A stretch of DNA of 64,000 bases from Termitomyces sp. T153 (Eukaryota; Basidiomycota; Agaricomycetes; Agaricales; Lyophyllaceae). The notes beneath the pieces are model-generated. The model ran no database searches. It was not told the origin of the DNA and was given only the letters and a program-made list of their open reading frames with translations. Numbering within the stretch: position 1 is the first letter of the stretch; each line of letters starts with the position of its first letter. Location of the stretch: contig JACKQL020000079.1 in NCBI GenBank assembly GCA_018296165.2, positions 1 to 64,000 of the forward strand, given 5' to 3'. The translations under genes were made by a program, and so were the position numbers. Positions 1 to 9,294 of the stretch are shown piece by piece.

Positions 1-288
1 AGGCGTCTGGTTAATACTACCATTGATGAGCTCTGGGTTCACCCAAGCTTTATCCCTTACTCATGACACCTGGGTTCGCCCAAACTCACTCACTCTTATG
101 ATTGTCTGAGCTCTGGGATAATATTCCAAGTTCCAATTCTTCAGAAGACCCCATTGCTCTGTCGTATTTAAGGTGTCTGGTTCCTCGACCGTCTCCTTCA
201 CTCGAACCACCATCTCTGACAAGTAAGTCGTTCTATTTCCTTCTTTTGACTTACTTAACGCTTCTCTAGCATCGTCTACACCGTCAAT

Positions 289-818
289 ATGCCAAGGCAC
301 GCCAAGTCCTTCAAGATCCCGATGTGCCGCCCTGTCCTTCGCCCGAGCAAGTCTCGACTCGAAGGGTACCCCGTCCTCGAGCTGGAGAAGAGCCAACGGA
401 TTCGCGTACGGTCTTTCGCTTTGAGTGTCTTTCGATTCGATTCTAGGCCTCTATCCAGCGCAACACCAACGTGTGCATTCGATCCGCCAACGATGTTCGC
501 GCCGCGAAGTTCGTGGCTCATTTGTGGGAGAAGCGTCGGGGGGCGCACTTTCGAAGGGAGCTCGAGGCGATGGGATATTTGTCGAACGCCTTGCCATCGG
601 TGAGTAATGCTTCGGTCAAGTAAAGGGGGACAAATGTATTGACTGGATCAAGTGTGTCTGGGTCTCTCGGAGTGTGAAGGTGATTAGGGAGATCGATGGG
701 GAGGAGGGGATCTACGACAGGCATGATTGCTGGAAGGTCAGTTCTCTTTTCGTTTATATTTCTTCAGTTTTCTCATATACCACAGGCTGATAAAAGGAAC
801 AAGGGAGGGAAAAACTAG
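289..818 (+). CDS. Four-exon small protein of unknown function (128 aa)
   Basis: I do not recognise this protein. Exons read 289-405, 447-599, 653-736 and 786-818. All three introns (41, 53 and 49 nt) have GT..AG ends and fall between codons, and the joined frame of 387 nt is open to a TAG at 816-818. A possible 5' UTR intron lies at 223-269 (GTAAGT donor, TAG acceptor, TTAAC-like branch site), just before the ATG at 289. The product is basic and Arg/Lys-rich: it starts MPRHAKSFKIP, has a central part rich in RRG and WEKRR, and ends KRNKGGKN. I see no signal peptide, membrane segment or catalytic motif. If the second intron were retained the protein would stop at 621-623 (97 aa). The four-exon model is preferred because every junction keeps frame. 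Confidence 0.6.
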
Positions 819-1137
819 TTAATTGTATCGAACATTGAGAATCGTGCAATGTAATCTGTGGTGAAAGATTGTTCCTTTCGTCGTTTCGCGTAAGTTTATT
901 AATCTAAGCTTTCGATTCTTTTCTGTTTCTCAATTTACCACAAGCGCAGGTCACCAAAACATCGGCAACCATCGCAGAACTCATGGTCAAGCATCTTCAC
1001 AGGAAACACGCTACATTTCCTGAAGTGTGTGTGCCACCTCCATTCATCGCTTCACTTGAAGTTAGATCTTCTGTTACCCTGATATCTACAGTCGCTGGCC
1101 GGCTTGTAGCACATCCAACACTCTTTCGGAACTGAAA
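819..1137. other. Intergenic stretch with a 29-bp repeat
   Basis: No gene is supported here. It contains positions 1000-1028, identical to 4500-4528 at the right end of the hairpin-rich repeat, in the same orientation. The rest is probably 3' UTR of the upstream gene and promoter/5' UTR of the next one. Confidence 0.5.
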
Positions 1138-2131
1138 ATGTCAGTGAACACGTCCTCTTCCTCGTCGTACGCGACACTGACCTCGCCAACATTTGAACCC
1201 AGCCGAAAGCACTGCATCTTCGTCAACCACAAGCGAAAGTGAACTTTCTCCTCTGGGTTCCTTCAGCCTTGTCAACGCTGTACATGATCTCGGCAAGGTC
1301 GTTGCAAATATTCAAGACATGTTCCCGGTGCAGATTTCTCCTCTTGCCGCCCCTCCATCATACCGACCACCAGTTATTGAAACTCCCTCAACGTCCCAAG
1401 AACCAAAGATCTCGATGAATACCACGAAATCTATACCTGATCTAGAACCAAAACTCGATACCCGATCTGAGGCTACTCCTGCTGTACCAAGACTGACCAC
1501 GCGCGTCCCCGCGACTTCGTCCGTCACCAAACCTACTGAGATGTTCACCTCTCCACGAGGTGGGAACGCACGTCCAGCAAGCATGTTTGCGGCGAGCCCG
1601 AGCCACCTCGCAATCCGCATTACATCCACCACTGTACCTACCCCCGAATCTCAAAGATCTGGCACTACACCTAACAAGCTCGAGTACTTCCCGCCTACTC
1701 TCGAGCCAGAAGTCTCCGTTGCCAACTTCCATCTCAAGTCGTTTGAACAAGAATTCGAGGCCGCCTTGGAGCAGTTATCAGGGGCAAAGCCGAGGTTTCT
1801 TAGTTATGTGATCCCACCCGGAGAAGGTGTCAGCGGGGACGGGGCGCAGGCGGGCCGCGACGACGCGCGCACGATGGGCGACTCGGGCTCGACCGGCAGC
1901 GGCGGCGGCGGGCGTGGGAAGGGGTCGGCAGCGGCAAACGAGGGTGGCGAGAGGACGGCCGTGGATGCCGGGTACGACGGCGGCGTCGGCGGGGATGTGC
2001 AGAGGAAGACGTCCATGCGTGTGGCTGTGACGCGCGCGCCTGTGACCAGACCTGTTGTGGCTGTGCAATCCTCACCCACGATGGACGGCTGGCACAAACT
2101 CTCGTCGAGCCTCAGCAACATCAACTTTTAG
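1138..2131 (+). CDS. Ser/Thr/Pro-rich protein of unknown function (315 aa)
   Basis: The model is exon 1 1138-1163, intron 1164-1209 (46 nt, with a CTGAC branch-like site) and exon 2 1210-2131, giving 948 nt. The intron is needed because the long frame has no ATG of its own before 1319; its only upstream start-like codon is a TTG. The N-terminus is Ser/Thr-rich. The middle (residues about 60-170) is Pro/Ser/Thr-rich and looks disordered. A more ordered stretch near residues 170-220 includes FEQEFEAALEQL. The last 90 residues are Gly-rich, from GC-rich DNA, and may instead be the promoter of the next gene. The frame runs without a break into the start of the BAR gene (ATG at 2081) and stops at the TAG at 2129-2131, so the two overlap in the same phase. 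Function unknown. Confidence 0.45.
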
Positions 2132-3257
2132 CAGGCCGGCTCAAAGATCTCCAAGGGCTTCAACTCGAGCGTCCAGGCGACCAAGGAGCGCCTCGGGCAG
2201 GTCGCGCCCGACGAGATCACGGAGCTGCCCCAAGGTCGGTCTGCGCCCCTGCACACGCTCTCGCTCACTGTCCGCAGAGTACAAGGACCTCGAGGCCCGC
2301 GTCGACGCCCTCCGCGCGGCCTACCTCACTCTTCTCAAGTAAGCTTGCTGTTGCCGCGCTGACCCCCCTCACGCCCCGCAGGATCACCAAAGTCTACGAG
2401 CACGAGTCCTACGACTACCTCACGCACGTCCAGGAGTCCATCCACGAGCTCTCCTCCTTCCTCTCCTACAACATCTCCTCCTTTGCCGCCACCAACCTCA
2501 AGGGCACCAACCTCCCCGTCCCCGCGTCCCCCGCCGCGCCCCCGCCCACCCAGCACAAGACCCTCCCCCACGCCCTCCTCCGCGCCGCCGCCACCGCCAG
2601 CAACGCCGTCCAGGCCACCGCCCCCGGCCCCGACGACGCCCTCGCCAAGGCCCTCGCCCTCTACGCCGCCGCCTACGAGAGGGTTGCCCTCGCCCGCCTC
2701 GACCACGACGCCGCCGTCCAGCTCAACTTTCTCCACCCCTGGCAGACCACCCTCAACACCAGCATCGCCGTCGCCATCAAGGCCAGGCAGGCCGTCAGAG
2801 TCAGCAGGCTCGAGCTCGATGCCGCAAAGCAGACGTCCGTCGTCCCTTTTCTCGTCGTCCTCACCTCCGCTCATCACTCCCAACAACAGCCTCAAGAATG
2901 CTAGTCCCGCTAAACAGGAGCACGCCAGGCTCGAGGTCGAGAACGCCGAGGACGATCTCGTGCAAAAGACAGAGGTCGCCATCACTCTCATGAAGACCGT
3001 CTTGGAGAATGTGCGCATGCCGTACAATGTGTTACACTCGTACTCACTCCCTTGCAGCCCGAACCAATCAAGAACCTCAACGAGCTCGCCAAGGCCCAGC
3101 TTCTCTACTTTTCCACCGCCGCAGAGGCCCTCTCCACCGTCCAAGGCGAGATTGACGAGCTCAGCGTCGCTGCAGAGGGACAGTACAGGTCCGTCCAGTC
3201 TCCATCCTTCTCCAACACCCCTCATTCACGCCGCCTAGAAAGTCCCGCGACCACTGA
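2081..3257 (+). CDS. Gvp36-like BAR-domain protein, in-frame TAG at codon 17
   Basis: This encodes a BAR-domain protein of the fungal Gvp36 family: crescent-shaped, membrane-binding dimers linked to Golgi/vesicle trafficking and endocytosis. Exons are 2081-2234, 2278-2338, 2382-2834, 2890-3010, 3058-3188 and 3239-3257; introns are 43, 43, 55, 47 and 50 nt, and all phases agree (313 codons). Family hallmarks are DEITELPQEYKDLEARVDAL, KITKVYEHESYDY, NLKGTNLPVP, QHKTLPHALLRAA, HPWQTTLNTSI, KARQAVRVSRLELDAAKQ, LEVENAEDDLVQKTEVAI, and the C-terminal YRKSRDH end. The body is predicted helical coiled coil; length matches the family. The oddity is a TAG at 2129-2131, after the expected N-terminus MDGWHKLSSSLSNINF and in phase with the rest. 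No upstream GT gives a plausible intron removing it. Options are a real nonsense mutation, a sequence error, or an unseen alternative start. Confidence 0.85.
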
Positions 3258-3474
3258 GGTGCCTCTCTAGTTGCAGTTGTTAGACTTGTCGTGTACCAAT
3301 ACAACGTACTTTCTCTTGGTATAGAATGTATCGCATGGTCCTCTGACGGCTACGCGGTGTGAGAGCTACATTTCGTTCGGGATCTGTCTCGTCATACTCC
3401 TCAGCGCAAATCTAATCTAGAGTTAGGGAGCCAAACGATCACAAACGCACATTCTTTCTCATAATTTCATCACA

Positions 3475-3915
3475 ATGCCAATCTTTCAGCTCAAATACAC
3501 CAGCACAGAGCTGACCACGATGCCTAATCTTGAGATCCTGTATGATAACATCTGCATAGGGTCCACCATTTCCATCCATCTGTCACAGGTCAGTGTTGAG
3601 ATTTTTGTATGACTACACAGAATTAACAAGCTTCAGGCGCGCGAGTCTTTGTCTTGTGTCGTCAAACTGGAGCGCAACGACGACCAACCGATCCTCAACC
3701 AGACACAGGAACTCATCGTTGTTGACGAACCCCCCTCGACGACGCCGTCCAACCAATCAAGAGTCAACCAGACATGCACAACGACGCTGTCCCAGGTAGT
3801 TGCGCAGCGCTTGGGCCGCACGAAATCTCGATCTGCTCGTTACCGACCGTATAGCATTCCGCGCGCTGTCCACGGCCGGCGAATTCGAATTCGAGAGGCT
3901 TGTAGATCGGATTGA
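3475..3915 (+). CDS. Two-exon protein of unknown function (about 130 aa)
   Basis: The ATG at 3475 opens exon 1 (3475-3588, 38 codons), followed by a 48-nt intron (GTCAGT..CTTCAG) and an exon from 3637 that stays open to TGA at 3913-3915. The start reads MPIFQLKYTSTEL; the second exon includes LNQTQELIVVDEPPS. No domain is recognised. The C-terminal part is uncertain: near 3842-3930 a different frame reads FRALSTAGEFEFERLVDRID, which looks more protein-like than the annotated Arg-rich end, so an extra intron or a frameshift near 3790-3845 is possible. It lies 217 bp downstream of the BAR gene on the same strand. Confidence 0.4.
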
Positions 3916-4111
3916 TTTTGATGATTTTCCTTGTAAGTCGATGCCCTGTCTGTCCTGCTGATTTAGCCCTCATTTTTCTTGACTTCAGCTGTTGTTCATC
4001 TGTTTCTTGGAGTTTGTTGGGAGTCTATAATTTTGTACACTATGTTACCGACTCAGTAGTACGTATTAAGCGTCTTGATGAGCGAATCGACGGTCGCGCG
4101 CTGAGCGACGC

Positions 4112-4528
4112 GACACGTGTTTCTGTATATTGTTTCTATATAATATTATTACATTTTTTTATTGCGTGTTTCTTGAGAAATATCATACGTTATGCCGACA
4201 CGTGTTTCTCGAGAAGAATACAGAGTATTTCTCGAGATACAAACTAAGAACAGGACAAAGGTTTTTTGAGAAACACGTGCTAAAACATATCACGTGTTTC
4301 TCAAGAAAATCATCGAGAACATTTCAAATATTTTGAGGATTGTTTCTTCGGAAAAAACACGGAAAAATTTATCATTCTACGAAAGAAACATTAAGATAAT
4401 ATTTAATATATTTATTGAAATTTTCTGACACAAAATTTAGCATGTTTCTTGAGAAAAAGGTGTCAGAAATTGAAAAACATATTTCTGACACCTTTTTCTC
4501 AGGAAACACGCTACATTTCCTGAAGTGT
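4112..4528. repeat. Hairpin-rich noncoding repeat (MITE-like)
   Basis: An AT-rich element built from repeats of GACACGTGTTTCTYGAGAA in both orientations (4112-4125, 4164-4180, 4197-4216, 4226-4239). It has two clear stem-loops. The first has arms 4262-4279 and 4291-4308 (17 of 18 pairs, loop 11 nt). The second has arms 4444-4470 and 4481-4507 (26 of 27 pairs, loop 10 nt), and looser pairing continues outward on both sides. The right end, 4500-4528, recurs exactly at 1000-1028. There is no coding capacity. No target duplication was found, so the boundaries are approximate. Confidence 0.65.
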
Positions 4529-4828
4529 CAGTCCACTGGACTCGGCTTTTTCTTTCACCCACCCCTCTTCCACGTACCCCTCTCATTCTTTCTTTGACTG
4601 TTTACATAGCACTTGTCTCGTAATTTACTCGCCTGTGCCGGCTTGAGTGCGGTTTTTCCCTTTCGGGATCCGTGCGAGAGAGCTAGGGCGACCAAATGGT
4701 ATATATTTGCTCGCAAACACTTGGAGACATCAGACACCGTGCAGTACTGCCAAACAACTCGGCTCATCACACTCCTCTCCTTTCACCTCTCTTTCCACTT
4801 CCTTCTCGCATCGGGAGCCGACACAGAT
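4529..4828. other. Intergenic stretch, nothing recognised
   Basis: CpG content is normal and the sequence is pyrimidine-rich in part. Short open frames occur on both strands but none shows family features or splice logic. Confidence 0.4.
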
Positions 4829-4880
4829 AAGTATTCACGCTGAAATAGCGAAGGATTCATTAAGTGATGTTGTTTTCGTC
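4829..4880 (-). pseudogene. Paralogue D' of the WW-like membrane-protein gene, fragment 1 (3' end)
   Basis: About 45-50 bp nearly identical to 24921-24970, the sequence covering and following the stop codon of the intact gene at 24955-27868. The orientation is the same. With 6570-6613 and 21577-22735 it forms one paralogue whose parts lie in the same order as in the intact gene and are separated by transposons. This piece keeps its CpG sites, unlike the other two. Confidence 0.7.
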
Positions 4881-4889
4881 TTCTTAAGG

Positions 4890-5380
4890 GATGACTCGCG
4901 GACCTCGACATTATGATGTCACACACCGTTCCCTATTTAGGAACACCTCTGTTTTGTCCACCACCAGAGGTGGCTCACCAATCAGTATTTGCTATTCTTT
5001 GGAGACAAACCTTGATATTTTCTATACTTATCTAGAGATAAACACAAGCCACTCCTCAGTTGATTATCTTATTATTGGAGTGACCAAGGGTGAGCTTTCT
5101 ACTTATTCATACTTACATCACATGTACTGATTAGCCTGTAGTCTAATTACTTGTATAATTCTACAGGTAATCTAACTCAGTTGATTATCTCATTATTGGA
5201 GTGACTGAGGTCTAATTACTCATATAACTCTACAGGTTATGGCTCTGTTTGCACTCCAAAGTTTTTATTTGTTGAGCCTCTGCTCCAAAAAGATCGACTC
5301 ACCACACATTCACTACACACATCATGCCCACTTACTACTAGACACACACCCACATGTTCTCTTTGAAATAGGATACAAAA
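4890..5380 (+). mobile_element. Copia-1 LTR/leader region
   Basis: Noncoding sequence between D' fragment 1 and the Copia gag frame. Two 30-bp near-identical blocks lie at 5055-5084 and 5176-5205, each followed by a TCTAATTACT..CTACAGGT segment, so an approximately 120-bp unit is partly duplicated. The segment ending CTACAGGTTATGG just before gag resembles the leader of the second Copia (about 24425). The left LTR end and a matching 3' LTR were not found. Confidence 0.5.
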
Positions 5381-6569
5381 ATGACCATATCTGTCAATCC
5401 ACCTACATTGCCTGAAGAAACTCATTTTGATGGGACAAACCACACAACATTCAAAAAACAAGTGCTCATAGCAGCGAGAGCTCAAGGTGCATGTGGATAC
5501 CTGGATGGCACAATTAAAAAACCACAGACCAGCACAAAAGTACTAGACACCAAGTCAAAACTCACAGAATGGTCCTCAAAAAACTCCTCCCTAGAGGAGT
5601 GGGAAGAAAGGGATGCCTGGGCATGAGGACTCATCATTTATGATATGAAAAAATCTAATTGGCCTGGGCATCAAAATGGACAGTACTGCTGTGAAAGCCT
5701 GGGAATCTCTTACCAAAAATTATGGAGTATTCTCAGAAATAGTGGCAATGAATGCCAAGAAATGCTTATGCACCACAGAATTCACAGATGGAATGGATTT
5801 CTTGAACCACATTAAGGACCTGAGAGAGAAGTGGCAATCAGCAACTAAGGGAGCAGCAATAGGGGATGCAACATTCAGAACAATCCTGATTGCATCCATG
5901 CTGGAATCCTGGAACTCCATTGTGGCTGGACTATATGCCATGAAGAAATCCAAGGATGTGATTGCTGCACTTACTGTTCACTAGGACTGCCTAGTAGCTC
6001 AAAACAGAAGGTGAGTGTGTCAGCAACAGTGCTCCAAGCTCAAACAAACCAGACAAAACCAAAACTGGTGTGTACAAATGCAAACTGCCAACACATGGGT
6101 CATACCATAGAAAACTGCTACTGGAGAGGTGGTGGGAAGGAGGGACAATTCTCACCAAACTTTTGTATCAGAAGTAAGTCCACTAAGACAGGCAGAGAGG
6201 ATTCAACCCCTGCAACCATTCCAGTGGCAAATGTAGTAAATATGAATCACTCTGCCAAGCAGACAGCTGCTAAACCCCAAGTCACATATACATTATTGGC
6301 AATTGCACAAAATCCTCTGGCAGTTGTAAAATGGAACCCTGCAGACACCATATTAACCTCCAACATCCCCATGTATGCCAACTCAGGAGTGACCAACCAC
6401 TTCTTTGTAGATTAAAGTGCTTTCTGTGAATATGAGGAGTTGCTAACCCCTTTTAAAGGGCAAGCAGCACCAAAAGGAGCTCTCTTTTGGGTAATCAGGG
6501 GCAGCACAGTAAAAAGAATGTGTAACACAACTCACAGGACAATTTGAACTAGTCTTCAGAAATATCTGG
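5381..6569 (+). pseudogene. Copia-type gag and protease remnant
   Basis: The first part of a Ty1/Copia polyprotein, broken by stops and frame changes. Frame 5381-5626 holds a gag (UBN2-like) start with HFDGTNHTTFKKQV and GYLDGTI. Frame 5676-5984 continues gag (AWESLTKNYG..LNHIKDLREKWQ). Frame 6011-6415 carries a zinc knuckle at 6071-6118 (spacing C-X4-C-X4-H-X4-C, so the first pair is wider than the usual X2), followed by GGGKEGQ and the protease start YANSGVTNHFF. The catalytic Asp of the usual DSG triad reads Asn. Integrase, reverse transcriptase and RNase H are absent, so this is a 5' fragment. CpG is nearly absent. Confidence 0.8.
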
Positions 6570-6613
6570 CCGATCAAAATCTGCTGGACATGAGTGCCAT
6601 ATCTGCAGAGTAC
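6570..6613 (-). pseudogene. Paralogue D' fragment 2
   Basis: Forty-four bp matching 25015-25058 of the intact membrane-protein gene with about seven differences, mostly C/T or G/A changes. It lies between the Copia remnant and the 3' LTR of Gypsy element B, whose LTR starts right after AGTAC (6609-6613). It marks where element B landed in the paralogue. Confidence 0.65.
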
Positions 6614-7676
6614 TGTCAGGTTTCACTGACCTCAGCTGAACTGACCAAGTCCTTACTAAGCAGACACAATGTCCTGCAGTTATAACCTAGCACTCCAGGA
6701 TGGTCTGGACTTCAGATACTTGCAAGGATAAGCTAAGGAAAGCAGTCCAAGCAAGTCCAGAGTGGTCCAAGAAAGTCTAAGACCAGGTACAATAAGCATT
6801 GGGTTTGAAGAGGTGTCAGGCACAAGTCTGTAGCCAGATATACAGACTGTGGGGGCAAGCAGAGGCTATGCAAGTGATGGGAGCAGAGCCAGAGATTGAT
6901 GGGGGATCAATTAATGATGATGGGTTCTTGGTCCAAGCATAGGACAAGGTCCAGAGTTAATTATGAATGTTGGAATGTTGTAACTTATGTGTGGAGTTTG
7001 TAATAGCATTAGAGTGAAAGGAACTTAGGCAACAATCAAGGAAATAGAGACAAGCAAGACAAGACAGAGTCAAGATGAGACAGAGACAAGAACAAAATAG
7101 GATTGAGACAAGAGATACAAGACTAGAGACAGAAACAGAGACAAAACATAACAAGAAATAGGTAACCACATGTAATATCAAGACTAGAGTAACAGATGCT
7201 ACTCTACAACTTAGATACTAACTACTAGACTCCTCTGGGGATTGGGGGATGCAATGGCAGGACTGTTCAGAGCTGTACAGGGTTGACAGGTATTGGTTCT
7301 GATCAGATAATGGGCTACATTGATGTTCTAATGGGAACTGATGGGAACATGGTCCACTCTGTAGTTGTCAGGAAGTTCTGGAGTGGTCAAGTGGGTCAAA
7401 GAGATGAGCTAGCAATGTGTGCCTAAATCAGGGGAGATGTCAGAGAGGCTTGAAGGCTTTGTGAGGGAAGAAAGGGAACTGATGAGGCCCATTGGAGATG
7501 TGCCAGGGTTTTCCAGAAGGTCATTGGAGTTTGCCAGAGAAGCATCAGAGTTAGTTAAGGTGGGCACCATGGGTAAACAAAGGTTGGGGTGAGTCAAGGG
7601 GGTATAGGAGGGGGGGAACTCCAGAGAAGCAGGTGGCTTGGGAAGAGGTCTGAAGGTCTGGGAGTGGGTTGTGACA
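6614..7676 (-). repeat. 3' LTR of element B (1063 bp)
   Basis: On the plus strand it reads TGTCAGG.. to ..GGTTGTGACA, the ends shared by all Gypsy-1 LTRs here (37949-39099, 47865-49063, 53838-55010). It contains a purine-rich run of GAGACAAG-like repeats at about 7040-7160. Immediately inside (7677-7690) is the complement of a polypurine tract, which fixes this as the 3' LTR of a minus-strand element. Confidence 0.85.
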
Positions 7677-7892
7677 TCACTCCCTCTTCACCATCAAGAC
7701 TCTTGAGGTGCAGGGCATGAGTCAGGGATTGGTGGGGGCATGGGAATTGAAGCCAAAGCAATATTGATAAAACTGCAGTGAGTGGTGGTGGCATGGGGAA
7801 CAAAGTTGAAGCATGGCTGCCATTTGTCAGGGGGCTCTTTCCAATCAATTAAAAGGGCCAGATGTACTCTGGTGTGTCTTGACTTCTTCAAA

Positions 7893-9200
7893 ATGACTTC
7901 TTCCTCAGCCTCAGCCTCAGCATCATTGTTGTCCCTGACTCCCCTGCTCTCCAACAACAACCACTTTGATGTATGGGCAGAATACAAGGATCATCAGAGA
8001 GAGTTTTGACCAGCATCAGGATCAGAAGAAGATTGACACTATGTATTGCAGTTGTAGGTGTGTTGATCCCATGTTTGTGCAGTGCTAAATCTTTTTTCAG
8101 AGTTATCCACAGCTGTGGCAGGCCCATCCAAGATCCCCACCCATCCAGCCTCTGTGCTATTGGATCACTTGTCCAGGCTGAGCCTGGGTCCTGGCATGGT
8201 GTGGGAGGTTGCTCCAGAGGACCAGAGAGTGCCACAGGCTAATGTTATGCCAGATATGTTTGTGGAGGCCATTGGTTTGGCCCAAATTCTCCTGACACAG
8301 GAGTGGTGTCAGGCCAAGGCTCTGGTGAGTTGTAGTAGTCCTATCTTGTACCATGACTGATTTCATTTCAGTGTGCCTCTTGTGCCTGTTATGAGGAGAG
8401 ATGTGAGTTTAGTTTGAGGTGCCAATAGCAGGGTCCTGTTGAGACTTCTTAGTCTGCCTCTTGTGCCACTTGAGGCACAAAAGGTGCACTGTCTTGTAGG
8501 AGTGGTGGGTGATGTGTGTGGGCATGGAGCAGGATTGGGAGGCAGTGTGAGTGAAGGATCAGATGGGAGATGGGTGGAGGGGCAGAACATCAGAGAGCAG
8601 AGCTGTCATGAGGAAGGTAGGTCCACTGCAGGGGGGTTATAAGGAGGAGGTGCCTATTGCATGGGACAAGGGGAAGCAGAGAGCATTCCCCTTGCTAGAG
8701 GCAGAGCCCAGCAAGAGGCCACAGGGTGGAGAGTTGATGGCAGGCTCTCTGGGGGTATGCCCCTAGGATAGGAGCTCTAGTGGAGGGATCTGGGGAGACC
8801 TCCAAGCCAACCTCCTCTATCTCTGAGACTCTCCTGCAGTGGCAAGTGGAGGCACTGACAGAAATGCTGGCAGCCCATGAGAAGCTCTAGAGAGTGAGAG
8901 AGGATTGAAATGCAGTGTAGAGGGACTGTAATGCAGCATGGCAAGAGCAGGAGGTGGTCATGCAGATGGCTGCCAAGCATTTAGCAGAAAGAGATTCAAT
9001 GATTACAGGGATGCATGGAGCAGTTGGAGATGTGGGCAGAGCAGAGAGCAGAGGAGCAGCACAGAGTGTCAGATGTGGGGATGCCTCAAGCCATGGTAGA
9101 GGCAAGAAGGAGATGGGAGGAGTGGTTGGCCAACAAGGTGGCCTCAGGGCAGCAGGGCATAATGTGTGAAGTCTTGTTCTTTCTTTTTCCAATGTGCTGA
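7893..9200 (+). pseudogene. Opposite-strand gene of element B, with Zn2Cys6-like pattern
   Basis: This unit lies between pol and the 3' LTR but on the other strand. The ATG at 7893 opens a short exon (MTSSSASASAS..VWAEYKDH). A GTGTG..CCACAG intron-like gap ends near 8110, followed by an exon with PDMFVEAIGLAQ. After an acceptor near 8371 come two cysteine blocks of spacing CX2CX6C: CASCACYEERC at about 8372-8404, then CLLCHLRHKRC at about 8455-8487 in another frame. Pro/Gly-rich and then Gln/Glu/Trp-rich coiled-coil-like sequence follows to 9200 and resumes at 10373-10600 beyond an inserted LTR. Equivalent units are in element C (39.2-41.0 kb), A (52.4-53.6 kb) and the edge copy (63.46-64 kb). 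The spacing matches fungal binuclear zinc clusters; DNA binding is inference. This copy has stops and frameshifts. Confidence 0.55.
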
Positions 9201-9294
9201 CAGAAGTTAGCAGACTGAATCTGAGAGCATAGGATTCTATTCTATGGGGCATCAGCCATGCTTGCATCAATACAGGATAGCTTGGTATGGATGC

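Noticed and set aside
1193..1209. Start of the Ser/Thr-rich protein at 1193
   Set aside because: The codon there is TTG, unlikely as a eukaryotic start; an ATG at 1138 with a 46-nt intron gives a consistent frame.
2335..3225. Minus-strand frame of 296 codons, Gly/Val/Glu-rich
   Set aside because: It is the shadow of the GC-rich BAR gene exons on the plus strand and lacks any family feature.
4112..4528. Possible CRISPR-like array because of regularly repeated palindromic motifs
   Set aside because: Spacing is irregular, repeats occur in both orientations and the genome is fungal; hairpin-rich repeat fits better.
6570..6613. Continuation of the Copia-1 pol frame
   Set aside because: The DNA matches 25015-25058 of the membrane-protein gene on the minus strand, in the right order relative to the other paralogue fragments, so it is host-derived.
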